DNA of 24,003 nucleotides from JBBDJG01 sp040880005 (lineage in GTDB: Bacteria > Actinomycetota > Thermoleophilia > Solirubrobacterales > JBBDJG01): positions 1-24,003 of the forward strand of contig JBBDJG010000019.1 of NCBI GenBank assembly GCA_040880005.1. Reading direction: 5' to 3'. Every line of letters starts with the position of its first letter. The first letter of the stretch is position 1. Under the pieces are notes generated by a model that was not told the origin of the DNA, searched no databases, and saw nothing but the letters and a program-made list of their open reading frames with translations. Shown here piece by piece: positions 1 to 6,950 of the stretch. The position numbers were made by a program, and so were the translations under genes.

Positions 1-2
1 AC

Positions 3-26
3 ACCGGTAAGGTGCTCGTGGCATGA
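3..26 (+). CDS. possible 3' end of a gene, maybe MDR/quinone oxidoreductase family
   Basis: The third forward frame reads TGKVLVA and then a TGA stop at 24-26. A terminal GKVLV/GKVVLV strand is common at the C-terminus of medium-chain dehydrogenases and quinone oxidoreductases, which are also frequent neighbours of HxlR regulators. Only seven residues are visible, so this is a weak guess. The following 27-120 shows no convincing gene. Confidence 0.25.
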   Translation, partial: TGKVLVA

Positions 27-120
27 GGTCGCGGATCAATCGGAGCGAGTACTAGCCATCGGCCTTTAGCCGTCAGCCCAGCCGTTGCTTCAGCGGACGG
101 CATGCTCGTTGGGGTAGCTG

Positions 121-194
121 CTTACATTTGGTAAGTTGATATCTATTTGTTAGTATGACGACAAGAGTAAAGCTAGACGACGAAAGTAAAGCTA
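121..194 (+). promoter_or_regulatory. AT-rich control region with inverted and direct repeats before the CMD-hxlR pair
   Basis: This is the most AT-rich stretch near the left end. It holds a perfect inverted repeat, CTTAC-N5-GTAAG (121-135), a GATATC palindrome (138-143), and a direct repeat of AGTAAAGCTA at 166-175 and 185-194 (19-bp period). The direct repeat spans the first codons of the ORF from ATG 155. HxlR-family regulators usually bind inverted repeats near their own operon, so autoregulation is a reasonable inference. The direct repeat suggests either that translation really starts at ATG 194 or 203, or that the operator extends into the coding sequence. Confidence 0.45.
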
Positions 195-757
195 TGCCCA
201 AGATGAGCCGTTTCGACATCCACGATGAGTTGACCGCTCCGGTGGGGAGCGCGCCGATCCTCAAGGGGGCGCTGTCCTCGAGCGGCAAGCTGAACAACCT
301 GGTTGGCGTTCTTGCTGGATCGCCGGCCGCACTGCGTGCCTACGCACGCATGCGCTCGGAACTGAGGAACGGCACCCTTCCGGCGGCCACCCAGGAGCGC
401 ATCGCGCTGGCCGTGGCCGAGTACCGGGGGTCGCAGTACGACGTCGCCATCCACGCCAAGGCGGCGCGCAACGTCGGTGTCAGCCTCGACGAGATCGAGC
501 TTGTTCGTCGTTTTCGTTCGCAGGACGAAACCGAGCAAGTGCTACTTGCCTACATCGAGTCGCTGCTGGAGCACCGCGGCAGCGTTCCGCTGCACTTCCA
601 CGAGGAGGCGCGCGAGGGCGGCTGGACGGACGAGCAGATCCTCGAAGCGGTGGCCCACGTGGCGCTGGCAGACTTCTCAGCGCTGGTGACGCTTGCCGGC
701 GAGGTACCGCTGGAAGGGACCTCGCGTGAGGTGAAGCCGCTCGGCAAGGTCGCCTGA
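155..757 (+). CDS. carboxymuconolactone decarboxylase/AhpD-like protein lacking the CxxC cysteines
   Basis: This is a 200-residue all-helical protein of the CMD/AhpD type. Members usually carry a CxxCxxxH redox motif on one helix and reduce peroxides or handle lactones. At the expected place (residues 90-101, YRGSQYDVAIHA) the cysteines are replaced by Ser93 and Asp96, while His100 remains, so a thiol peroxidase role is unlikely. The second half (LLAYIESLLEHRG, then a WTDEQILEAVAHVALADF helix) matches the family repeat. The start is uncertain: ATG 155, 194 and 203 are all in frame, none has a good Shine-Dalgarno, and homologous-looking sequence begins near MSRFDIH (ATG 203). It lies 5 bp before the hxlR-type gene and is probably co-transcribed with it. 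Confidence 0.75.
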   Translation: MTTRVKLDDESKAMPKMSRFDIHDELTAPVGSAPILKGALSSSGKLNNLVGVLAGSPAALRAYARMRSELRNGTLPAATQERIALAVAEYRGSQYDVAIHAKAARNVGVSLDEIELVRRFRSQDETEQVLLAYIESLLEHRGSVPLHFHEEAREGGWTDEQILEAVAHVALADFSALVTLAGEVPLEGTSREVKPLGKVA

Positions 758-762
758 CGGCC

Positions 763-1179
763 GTGTCGGGTCAGGCTCCATCGGCTGTCAGCTCTCGAGC
801 CCCGGCACCGACCGGCATGGAGCAGGATCTGAAGTCTGCGTCGAGTGTGTGTCCGTACTACCACGAGGCGATCGAGCTGATTGGACGCCGCTGGACCGGC
901 GCAGTCGTACAAGCGCTGTTCGCCGGCCCGACGCACTTCTCGGAGATCGCGCAGGTCGTACCGCAGATCTCCGACCGGTTGCTATCGACACGATTGAAGG
1001 AGCTGGAGGCAGCAGGCATCGTTTCGCGGTGTGTCGTCGACGGGGCACCTGTGCATGTCGAGTACCAGTTGACCGCAAAAGGAAGAGCGCTCGAGCCGGC
1101 GCTGTTTGCGATCAAGAGCTGGGCACGCGAATGGCTGGAGCTGACGCCGGGCGACGGCGCCAGCACGGTGGGCTCCTAG
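763..1179 (+). CDS. HxlR-family winged-helix transcriptional regulator
   Basis: This 138-residue protein has the HxlR pattern. A Cys-Pro motif (Cys30) precedes the first helix (EAIELIGRRWTGAVVQAL), followed by the wing region (FSEIAQVVPQISDRLLSTRLKELEAAGIVSR) and a YQLTAKGRALEPAL segment. HxlR proteins bind DNA as dimers. Several sense electrophiles or oxidants through an N-terminal cysteine, and Cys30 sits where such a residue would be. A second cysteine lies in the SRCVVDG turn. The GTG at 763 follows the upstream stop by 5 bp; ATG 817 is an alternative that removes an 18-residue disordered-looking, Ala/Pro/Ser-rich leader and fits the family length better. The likely target is its own operon. 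Confidence 0.85.
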   Translation: MSGQAPSAVSSRAPAPTGMEQDLKSASSVCPYYHEAIELIGRRWTGAVVQALFAGPTHFSEIAQVVPQISDRLLSTRLKELEAAGIVSRCVVDGAPVHVEYQLTAKGRALEPALFAIKSWAREWLELTPGDGASTVGS

Positions 1180-1192
1180 TCTGCCCCAGCTT

Positions 1193-1207
1193 GTCCAGTC
1201 TCTGGAC
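1193..1207. promoter_or_regulatory. inverted repeat GTCCAG-TCT-CTGGAC before glnA
   Basis: Perfect 6-bp arms with a 3-nt centre start 13 bp after the hxlR-type stop and end 59 bp before the glnA start. No T-run follows, so it is not a classical terminator; an operator or a weak hairpin are both possible. A TAGGCT box at 1231-1236 could be the -10 of glnA. Confidence 0.3.
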
Positions 1208-1266
1208 CTCTGCGCTCAACTGCGTTTCAGTAGGCTTCGGCGCCCCTTCAACGAGAGGAGACCGCC

Positions 1267-2622
1267 GTGGCAGTGGCAGCCCAGCCCAAGACAGCGCAGG
1301 ACGTCAAGAGCATCGTGTCGGAGCGGGGCGTCCGCTTCATAAGGCTGTGGTTCACGGACATCCTCGGCCAGCTCAAGAGCTTCTCGATCAACGCCGAGGA
1401 GCTAGACGACGCGTTCGAGGGCGGCATGGGCTTCGACGGGTCCTCGATAACCGGCTTCAACGCGATCGAGGAGTCGGACATGATCGCGATGCCCGACCCG
1501 GCCACCTTTTCGATTCTGCCCTGGCGACCCGAGGACAAGCCGACCGGTCGCATGTTCTGCGACGTGCAGGTTCCGGGTGGCGAGCCGTACGAGGGCGACC
1601 CTCGTTGGGTGATGAGGCGCGCGCTCGAACGCGCCAAGTCGATGGGCTTCGATACCTTCAACATCGGCCCCGAGTTGGAGTACTTCTACTTTCGTTCGGC
1701 CGACGCATCGGAGGGCCCACCGGAGGTGCTGGACCGTGGCGGTTACTTCGATCTGACCACGCTCGACGCCGGGTCGGACTTACGTCGCGAGACGGTGCTC
1801 GCACTGGAACAGCTCGGCATCCACGTCGAGTACTCGCACCACGAAGTTGGCCCCTCACAGCACGAGGTCGACATGCGCTACAAGAGTGCGCTCGAGATGG
1901 CCGACGACTGCATGACCTATCGCATAACCGTCAAGGAGTACGCGATGAAATACGGTTTCTACGCGACGTTCATGCCGAAGCCACTATTCGGCGAGAACGG
2001 TTCCGGGATGCACGTGCACCAGTCGCTGTTCCGTGACGGTCACAACGCGTTTTACGACGCCAACGACCAGTACTTCCTCTCGGATGTCGCGAAGTCGTTC
2101 ATAGCCGGACAGCTAAAGCACGCACGCGAGATCTCGGCGCTGTTCGCGCAGTGGGTCAACTCCTACAAGCGACTCGTACCCGGGTACGAGGCGCCTGTCT
2201 ACATAGCCTGGTCGCGACGCAACCGCTCGGCGTTGATCCGCGTGCCGCTCTATCACCCTGGTCAGGAGAAGGCGACGCGGTGCGAGATCCGCTCGCCCGA
2301 CCCGTCGTGCAACCCGTACCTGTGCTTTGCCGGCCTCTTGCAGGCGGGCCTCGAGGGCATCGAGAAGGGCTACGAGCTGCCCGAGCCGATGGAGAAGAAC
2401 CTCTACCACCTCACGCCGGACGAGCGCAAGCGACTCGGCATCGAGGAGCTACCCGAGACGCTCGGCGAGGCGGTGGAGGTGGCGGCCGGGTCGGAGCTGA
2501 TCCTCAAGACGCTGGGCGAGCACGTGTTCACGCGCTTCGTCGAGATCAAGCGCCAGGAGTGGGCCGACTACCGAATTCAACTCTCGCAGTGGGAGATGGA
2601 CCGGTACTTGCCGATTCTGTAG
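1267..2622 (+). CDS. glnA: glutamine synthetase, type I (short, GlnA2/GSI-alpha-like)
   Basis: The protein makes glutamine from glutamate, ammonia and ATP, or ligates a related amine. It has 451 residues. Family motifs appear in order: RLWFTDILG (27-35), GFDGSS (55-60), the metal-binding GPELEY (134-139), SHHE, FMPKPLFGENGSGMHVHQS, NSYKRLVPGYEAP and RSPDPSCNPY. Its length is close to the Bacillus/Mycobacterium GlnA2 class and shorter than the 469-residue adenylylated enterobacterial form, so the 25-residue insertion is probably absent. A tyrosine remains in NLYHLTPDE near the position of the adenylylation site. The GTG start is supported by GAGAGGAG about 6 nt upstream. Actinobacteria often hold several glnA paralogues, some of them polyamine ligases, so the exact substrate is not certain. 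Confidence 0.93.
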   Translation: MAVAAQPKTAQDVKSIVSERGVRFIRLWFTDILGQLKSFSINAEELDDAFEGGMGFDGSSITGFNAIEESDMIAMPDPATFSILPWRPEDKPTGRMFCDVQVPGGEPYEGDPRWVMRRALERAKSMGFDTFNIGPELEYFYFRSADASEGPPEVLDRGGYFDLTTLDAGSDLRRETVLALEQLGIHVEYSHHEVGPSQHEVDMRYKSALEMADDCMTYRITVKEYAMKYGFYATFMPKPLFGENGSGMHVHQSLFRDGHNAFYDANDQYFLSDVAKSFIAGQLKHAREISALFAQWVNSYKRLVPGYEAPVYIAWSRRNRSALIRVPLYHPGQEKATRCEIRSPDPSCNPYLCFAGLLQAGLEGIEKGYELPEPMEKNLYHLTPDERKRLGIEELPETLGEAVEVAAGSELILKTLGEHVFTRFVEIKRQEWADYRIQLSQWEMDRYLPIL

Positions 2623-2643
2623 AGAAACTGGGTCGGTTCGCCG

Positions 2644-2671
2644 NNNNNNNNNNCCCCCCCCGCCCCCCCCC
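2644..2671. other. assembly gap and low-quality C-rich run
   Basis: Ten N bases (2644-2653) are followed by 18 bases that are all C except one G. This looks like a scaffold join with a poor contig end. It lies between the stop of glnA and the stop of the DUF255 gene, so no gene is broken, but the linkage of 1-2643 to the rest is not proven. Confidence 0.95.
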
Positions 2672-2705
2672 ACCACTCTGCTGAGGGCGCGGCACGTGGG
2701 GTCCA

Positions 2706-4712
2706 CTAGCGCTGATCGAGCAAGTGTGAGAGTTCCTCGGGCTTGTTCACCGGAAGGCGGCAGGCGAAGTTCTCGCAGACATAGGCCGCGGCACGGCCGT
2801 CAAGAGGCGTGCGATCCCGAAGCAGCGGGATAGCCCGTGCCGCCGCCTGGTCGCTCTCGCTCATAGCGGCCACGACCAACTCAGGCCTGAACGACCCACG
2901 TGCGACGCACGCCAGCGGCTCGAGCGGCTCCCCGACAAGCGCCAGCTCGTTTCGCGGGGCGAAGTGCAGCCAGATCGCCTGAAGAAGGTGACCGAACGCC
3001 TGCGGATGACGGGCGGCGGCCACGTGCAGCAGTTGCAGCAGCTCGACCGCCCGCCGCTCGTAGTCCTCGTCAGCGGTGAATCGTGCGAGCCTCAACAGCC
3101 CGAGCGCAGCCGAAGAGTTTCCCGACGGGATCGGGTGGTCCTCGATGTCCTTCGGCCGCACGACGAGCTGCTCGTGGTCGTCGGACGTTGTGAAGAAGCC
3201 GCCGCCAGGGTCGGCATAGGCGTCGATCATGGTTGTCGCCAGCTCGCGGGCGAGATTGAACCACCGAAGCTCGAACGTCGCCTCGTAGAGCTTCAGCAGC
3301 GCCTCGACGCAGTACGCGTAGTCCTCCAGGTAGGCGTTGAGACTGCCCCGGCCGTCCTTGTAGGTGCGCAGCAGTCGCCCCCGCTGATCACGCATTTCGC
3401 CAGCTAGAAACTGCGCGCACGCACGGGCGGCATCCACGTAGTCCTTGCGCTCCAACACCGCGCCGGCGTCGGCAAGCGCCGTGACCATGAGCGCGTTCCA
3501 GGACGTCAGGCGTTTGTCGTCCAGACCGGGCCGCACGCGGCGCGAGCGTGCCTCATAGAGAATGGCGCGGGCTCTCGCCAGCAGCTCGGGATCGATCGCT
3601 TCGTCGGCGACGTGAAGAATGCTACGGCCCTCGAAATTCGGACCGCGATCGACACCCCAATGGTGAAGCAGCTGCGCAGCGTCGCTGCCGAGCAGCTCGC
3701 GAAGCTCGGATTCCGTCCACACATAGAACGCGCCCTCGACTCCCTCGGAGTCCGCGTCGAGAGCCGAGTGGAAGCCCCCTTCCGGACCGCGCATCTCGCG
3801 CAGGGCCCAGTCGAGCGTTTCCGAGCAGACGCGGCGGAACAGCTCGTCGCCCGTCAGCTGCCAACCGTGCAGGTAACAGCGCGCGAGCAAGGCGTTGTCG
3901 TAGAGCATCTTCTCGAAGTGGGGAACGAGCCAGCGCGCATCCACGGAGTATCGGGCGAAGCCACCCCCGACCTGGTCGTAGATTCCGCCCGCGGCCATTT
4001 GCCGCAGCGTGGTACGGACCATCCGCTCGCCGCGCGCGCTGTCGCGATCGGGCTCTGACATCCGCGCCATCAGGAACTCCAGCGCCGATGCGGGCGGGAA
4101 CTTGGGTGCGCCGCCAAAACCTCCGGACTCGGCGTCGAACAGGGTGCCGAGCGTGCGTTCTGCCTCGTCGAGCGCTGCGGGGGAGAGAGCTTCATCCGCA
4201 GCCTGAAGGCGCGATCCGGCCGCCAGGCGTTCGACGGTCTGTGTCGCGGCCGACTGGATCTCCGTGCGCCTCGATGTCCATGCGTCACTCACGCCTTCGA
4301 GCACCATGCGAAAGCTCGGCATGCCTTGACGAGGCTCGGGCGGGAAGTAGGTGCCGCCGTAGAACGGCACTCCCTCGGGATCGCAGAAGACGTTGAGCGG
4401 CCAGCCGCCGTGACCGGTCATCCCCTGTACCGCGCTCATGTAGATCGCGTCCACGTCCGGACGCTCCTCGCGATCGACCTTGATACAAACGAAGTGCTCG
4501 TTCATGTAAGCGGCGGTCTGTGGATCCTCGAAAGACTCGTGCTCCATAACGTGGCACCAGTGACACGCCGAGTAGCCGATCGAGACGACCATCGGCACAT
4601 CGCGCTCGGCCGCCTCGCCGCGGGCCTGCTCGTCCCACGGCTGCCAATGCACAGGGTTGTCCTTGTGCTGAAGCAGATAAGGGCTTGCTTGATCGGCGAG
4701 GCGATTGGGCAC
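2706..4712 (-). CDS. YyaL/DUF255 thioredoxin-fold protein with (alpha/alpha)6-like domain
   Basis: This 668-residue protein matches the YyaL/SPATA20 family. The N-terminus reads PNRLADQASPYLLQHKDNPV, followed by the thioredoxin-like segment with SIGYSACHWCHVMEHESF (Cys50 and Cys53). Next come KVDREERPDVDAIYM and GHGGWPLNVF, then a long helical region resembling six-hairpin glycosidase/epimerase folds (DNALLARCYLHGW, LTSWNALMVTALADAG). The biochemical function of the family is not settled; a thiol-redox or sugar-related role is inferred from the fold. I chose GTG 4712 because the protein then begins MPNRLA like its relatives and a TACTGT box lies 7 nt upstream. GTG 4721 and TTG 4781 are longer in-frame options. 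Its 3' end faces glnA across the assembly gap. Confidence 0.9.
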   Translation of the reverse strand: MPNRLADQASPYLLQHKDNPVHWQPWDEQARGEAAERDVPMVVSIGYSACHWCHVMEHESFEDPQTAAYMNEHFVCIKVDREERPDVDAIYMSAVQGMTGHGGWPLNVFCDPEGVPFYGGTYFPPEPRQGMPSFRMVLEGVSDAWTSRRTEIQSAATQTVERLAAGSRLQAADEALSPAALDEAERTLGTLFDAESGGFGGAPKFPPASALEFLMARMSEPDRDSARGERMVRTTLRQMAAGGIYDQVGGGFARYSVDARWLVPHFEKMLYDNALLARCYLHGWQLTGDELFRRVCSETLDWALREMRGPEGGFHSALDADSEGVEGAFYVWTESELRELLGSDAAQLLHHWGVDRGPNFEGRSILHVADEAIDPELLARARAILYEARSRRVRPGLDDKRLTSWNALMVTALADAGAVLERKDYVDAARACAQFLAGEMRDQRGRLLRTYKDGRGSLNAYLEDYAYCVEALLKLYEATFELRWFNLARELATTMIDAYADPGGGFFTTSDDHEQLVVRPKDIEDHPIPSGNSSAALGLLRLARFTADEDYERRAVELLQLLHVAAARHPQAFGHLLQAIWLHFAPRNELALVGEPLEPLACVARGSFRPELVVAAMSESDQAAARAIPLLRDRTPLDGRAAAYVCENFACRLPVNKPEELSHLLDQR

Positions 4713-4719
4713 GATGGTC

Positions 4720-4725
4720 ACAGTA
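4720..4725 (-). promoter_or_regulatory. candidate -10 box TACTGT for a leaderless DUF255 transcript
   Basis: TACTGT on the minus strand ends 7 nt before the GTG at 4712. It fits TAnnnT and the spacing seen before several other starts in the window. No Shine-Dalgarno sequence precedes this start. Confidence 0.35.
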
Positions 4726-4776
4726 GCGGCCCGCCTGGGTTGAGTCGGTATCGCGGCGCGAGCGGGCAAGTGTGCG

Positions 4777-4793
4777 TACAATCACAGTGTGAT
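4777..4793 (+). promoter_or_regulatory. TACAAT -10-like box overlapping palindrome ATCACA-G-TGTGAT
   Basis: In the divergent gap between the DUF255 gene and the secreted-protein gene, TACAAT (4777-4782) is a good -10 match on the plus strand. A perfect palindrome, ATCACAGTGTGAT (4781-4793), begins inside it. A factor bound there would cover the likely transcription start of the secreted-protein gene, as a repressor would. No good -35 is visible at 16-18 bp. Confidence 0.4.
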
Positions 4794-4821
4794 CCCATCT
4801 CCGAGCGTTACAAAAGATCTC

Positions 4822-4845
4822 GGGAAGAGATGCCGGGGAAGAGAT
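4822..4845 (+). repeat. short direct repeat GGGAAGAGAT in purine-rich leader
   Basis: GGGAAGAGAT occurs at 4822-4831 and 4836-4845 (14-bp period). It lies within an almost unbroken purine-rich run that reaches the ATG at 4872. The run offers several weak Shine-Dalgarno-like sites (GGGAAGG at 4861-4867). Confidence 0.5.
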
Positions 4846-4871
4846 ATCGGAAAGGGAACCGGGAAGGCCCA

Positions 4872-5738
4872 ATGAAGCGGATCGTGATTGCGGCTGTCGT
4901 GCTTGCAAGCCTTTGTGGCGCCGCCGTGGCGCAGGCTGCGGTGGTCAACGAGTTCAGCTTCGCGCTCAAGGACGTCAAGCCGAGCGGGAGCTACACGGTC
5001 GTGTTCAACTCGCGAAGCTACGACACCAACGGAGCCGTCCCGCCGGTCTTGATGCGCAACTACATCAGGATTCCTGCAGGCGCGAAGATCCGCCCCGAGG
5101 TCATCAAGGGCAACAAGGCACTGTGCAATGTTCCAGAGCTAAAACGGTCCAAGCTGCCCGACACCTGCAAAGGCTCGAAGATCGGGAACGGCACCGCCAA
5201 GGTCGACGCGCGCAACGTGATCAATCCGCTCACGGGCCAGCCCTACCTCCAAGAGCTGATCCCCTACAACCTCAACTTCTACCTCGCCAAGCCACAGGTG
5301 GCCGGCGCGGTCGCATCGTTCGTGATCCTGGCCCTTCCGGACACCAACTCGTCGTTCGTGAACAGCATCCCCATCATCCGCGACACCAAGGTGGTGCTGG
5401 TCGCGAACTTCTTCAACGACCCAACGCCCGATGGGCGCTTCGGCTACCGCTTCGAGATCCCGGCGGGGCCTGTTTCGGGGTTCAGAATCAGCGTAGCCGA
5501 GGTCCATGCGATCAATCCCGGTTACTCGATCACCAAGAAGAAGAAGGTTTGCAAGACGAAGCGCAAGGGCCGCTGCATCAAGAAGAAGGTCAAGAAGACG
5601 AAGATCTTCTGGTTCACGGAGCCACCGTGCCCGCCGTCCAAGACGCTGCCGTTCCAGTCCTACTACGAGTACGAGAACAATCTGGAACCGGCGAAGACGA
5701 TCGAGGTCACGATTCCCTGCCCGAGCTTCAAGCACTAG
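4872..5738 (+). CDS. secreted protein of unknown function with Lys/Cys-rich segment
   Basis: The 288-residue product starts with a clear signal peptide: MKR, a hydrophobic core IVIAAVVLASLCGAA, and a likely cleavage near AVAQAA at residues 19-23. The mature part looks rich in beta strands (EFSFALKDV, SYTVVFNS, KVVLVANFF, GYRFEIPAG). A strongly basic segment at 222-244 contains Cys227 and Cys235, which could form a disulfide. Six cysteines remain after cleavage (85, 99, 227, 235, 253, 283). I do not recognise the family; similar export-targeted proteins with KKxxKC-type stretches are common in Thermoleophilia-like genomes by my recollection. The basic patch could bind cell-wall polymers or nucleic acid, but this is only inference. 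The polysaccharide deacetylase gene follows on the same strand. Confidence 0.85.
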   Translation: MKRIVIAAVVLASLCGAAVAQAAVVNEFSFALKDVKPSGSYTVVFNSRSYDTNGAVPPVLMRNYIRIPAGAKIRPEVIKGNKALCNVPELKRSKLPDTCKGSKIGNGTAKVDARNVINPLTGQPYLQELIPYNLNFYLAKPQVAGAVASFVILALPDTNSSFVNSIPIIRDTKVVLVANFFNDPTPDGRFGYRFEIPAGPVSGFRISVAEVHAINPGYSITKKKKVCKTKRKGRCIKKKVKKTKIFWFTEPPCPPSKTLPFQSYYEYENNLEPAKTIEVTIPCPSFKH

Positions 5739-5745
5739 ATTCCAC

Positions 5746-5780
5746 CCCGGCCGCCGTCACGAGCGGGTTGCACGGCCGGG
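5746..5780 (+). terminator. GC-rich hairpin after the secreted-protein gene
   Basis: CCCGGCCG (5746-5753) pairs with CGGCCGGG (5773-5780) across a 19-nt loop, starting 7 bp after the stop codon. There is no clean T-run after it, so termination is possible but not shown. Confidence 0.3.
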
Positions 5781-5795
5781 TATCTTGCGGGTGCT

Positions 5796-6950
5796 TTGTC
5801 GACCAGCATGCATCATCGCCGCCCCAATCCTCCGCTTCTCGGATGGGCCGTGATCGTTTGTGTTCCGGTCGCGGTCATCGTTGCCATGCAGGCCTCGGCA
5901 CAACAGCCGCCGCCGCGCATCGTCTCGGCCAGACTGTCCCAGCGAGGGGTGGATCTGGTGCTTAGGCTGAGGACGGATGCGGTTCATCCCCTGCGCGACG
6001 GGGTGCTCCTCTGTGCGCGGCGACTTTCAACCACCGAGCGGCCTGTGGCGGACGTGTGCGTGCGCCGTAGCAGGGGGTCGCGGCCGCTGCTCGAGCTGCG
6101 CAGGCTAGCGCCGGACAGCGCCGCCGTGTCGAAACGGCGGTTGCGCGGATCGATCCACGTGGGCAAATCGAGTGTGTCGGCCACGTTCCGGGCCGGTGAT
6201 GCCGGCATGCGAACGGGAAAGCTGCGCTGGCAGGCCCTGTCGGTGCGGGCGGGCCAGCGATGTGCCGCTTCCGCCAGGTGCGAGAGCAGGCTTCCCGCGA
6301 ACGGATACTTCACGTTCGAGTTGCGCCGTGTAGCAGGATGCGCGGCGAGCGGGCGCTCTTTCAGGAGAACGGGCCCCGGCAGGGATCGACGCGTCGCGCT
6401 GACGTTCGACGACGGGCCGAGCTCGGTCACGCCGTCCGTTTTGAACGTGCTCGATCGCATGCACGTGCGTGCCACCTTCTTCATCGTCGGTGTTCACGTG
6501 CGGGGACACACGCGCCTCTTTCGCCACATGCTCGCCCATGGCAATGCGATCGGAAACCATTCGCTCGCACACGATCTGCGACCGGGCGCTGCAGACCTCA
6601 AACGTACGAGCGCGTTGATCAATCGCGCCACCGGCTACGAGCCGTGCCTGTTTCGCGCTCCCTATGGCGATCTGGGCGGCGGCGCGATCGGCAACGCACG
6701 CAAGCTGGGCATGCTGACGATCGGGTGGAACGACGATCCTTCCGATTGGGCGTCGCCGGGCGCGAGTGCGATCGCTGCCCGTGTCTTGAACCAGGCGAAG
6801 CCCGGGTCGATCGTGCTCATGCACGATGGCGGAGGCCCGCGCGGACAGACGGCCGCGGCACTGCCCACGATAGTTGCCGGTCTGCGTCGGCGGGGCTACG
6901 ACTCCGTGACCGTGCCGGAGCTGCTCAGGCTTGCGCCGCGCTACCGCTGA
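5796..6950 (+). CDS. membrane-anchored or secreted polysaccharide deacetylase (NodB domain)
   Basis: This 384-residue protein (from TTG 5796; ATG 5808 is the in-frame alternative) has an N-terminal hydrophobic segment (about residues 14-36, ending ASA). A Cys-containing region of unknown fold spans about 40-195, and a NodB-type carbohydrate esterase 4 domain follows. Catalytic motifs are visible: TFDDGP (203-208), HSLAH (255-259), RAPYG (287-291), an Asp-Trp at 317-318 and LMHDGG (341-346). The family removes acetyl groups from peptidoglycan or other GlcNAc polymers using a metal held by the Asp and two His. It acts outside the membrane. A TATCTT box lies 9 nt before the TTG. The gene overlaps the convergent acyl-CoA synthetase by 10 bp at the 3' ends. 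Confidence 0.9.
   Translation: MSTSMHHRRPNPPLLGWAVIVCVPVAVIVAMQASAQQPPPRIVSARLSQRGVDLVLRLRTDAVHPLRDGVLLCARRLSTTERPVADVCVRRSRGSRPLLELRRLAPDSAAVSKRRLRGSIHVGKSSVSATFRAGDAGMRTGKLRWQALSVRAGQRCAASARCESRLPANGYFTFELRRVAGCAASGRSFRRTGPGRDRRVALTFDDGPSSVTPSVLNVLDRMHVRATFFIVGVHVRGHTRLFRHMLAHGNAIGNHSLAHDLRPGAADLKRTSALINRATGYEPCLFRAPYGDLGGGAIGNARKLGMLTIGWNDDPSDWASPGASAIAARVLNQAKPGSIVLMHDGGGPRGQTAAALPTIVAGLRRRGYDSVTVPELLRLAPRYR

Noticed and set aside
82..96. CCGTTG-CTT-CAGCGG hairpin in the left intergenic region
   Set aside because: The arms need a G-T pair and no T-run follows; too weak to call a terminator for the gene ending at 26.
849..2036. 395-codon open frame on the plus strand across the hxlR-type gene and glnA
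   Set aside because: It overlaps two well-supported genes in another frame and its product is Arg/Gly-rich with no motif; a GC-rich shadow frame.
2654..2690. C-rich run as a G-quadruplex or terminator
   Set aside because: It directly follows a run of N and is most easily explained as poor sequence at a contig end.
4913..5965. 350-codon open frame within the secreted-protein gene
   Set aside because: The other frame has a signal peptide and protein-like composition; this one is Gln/Arg/His-rich without domain signs.
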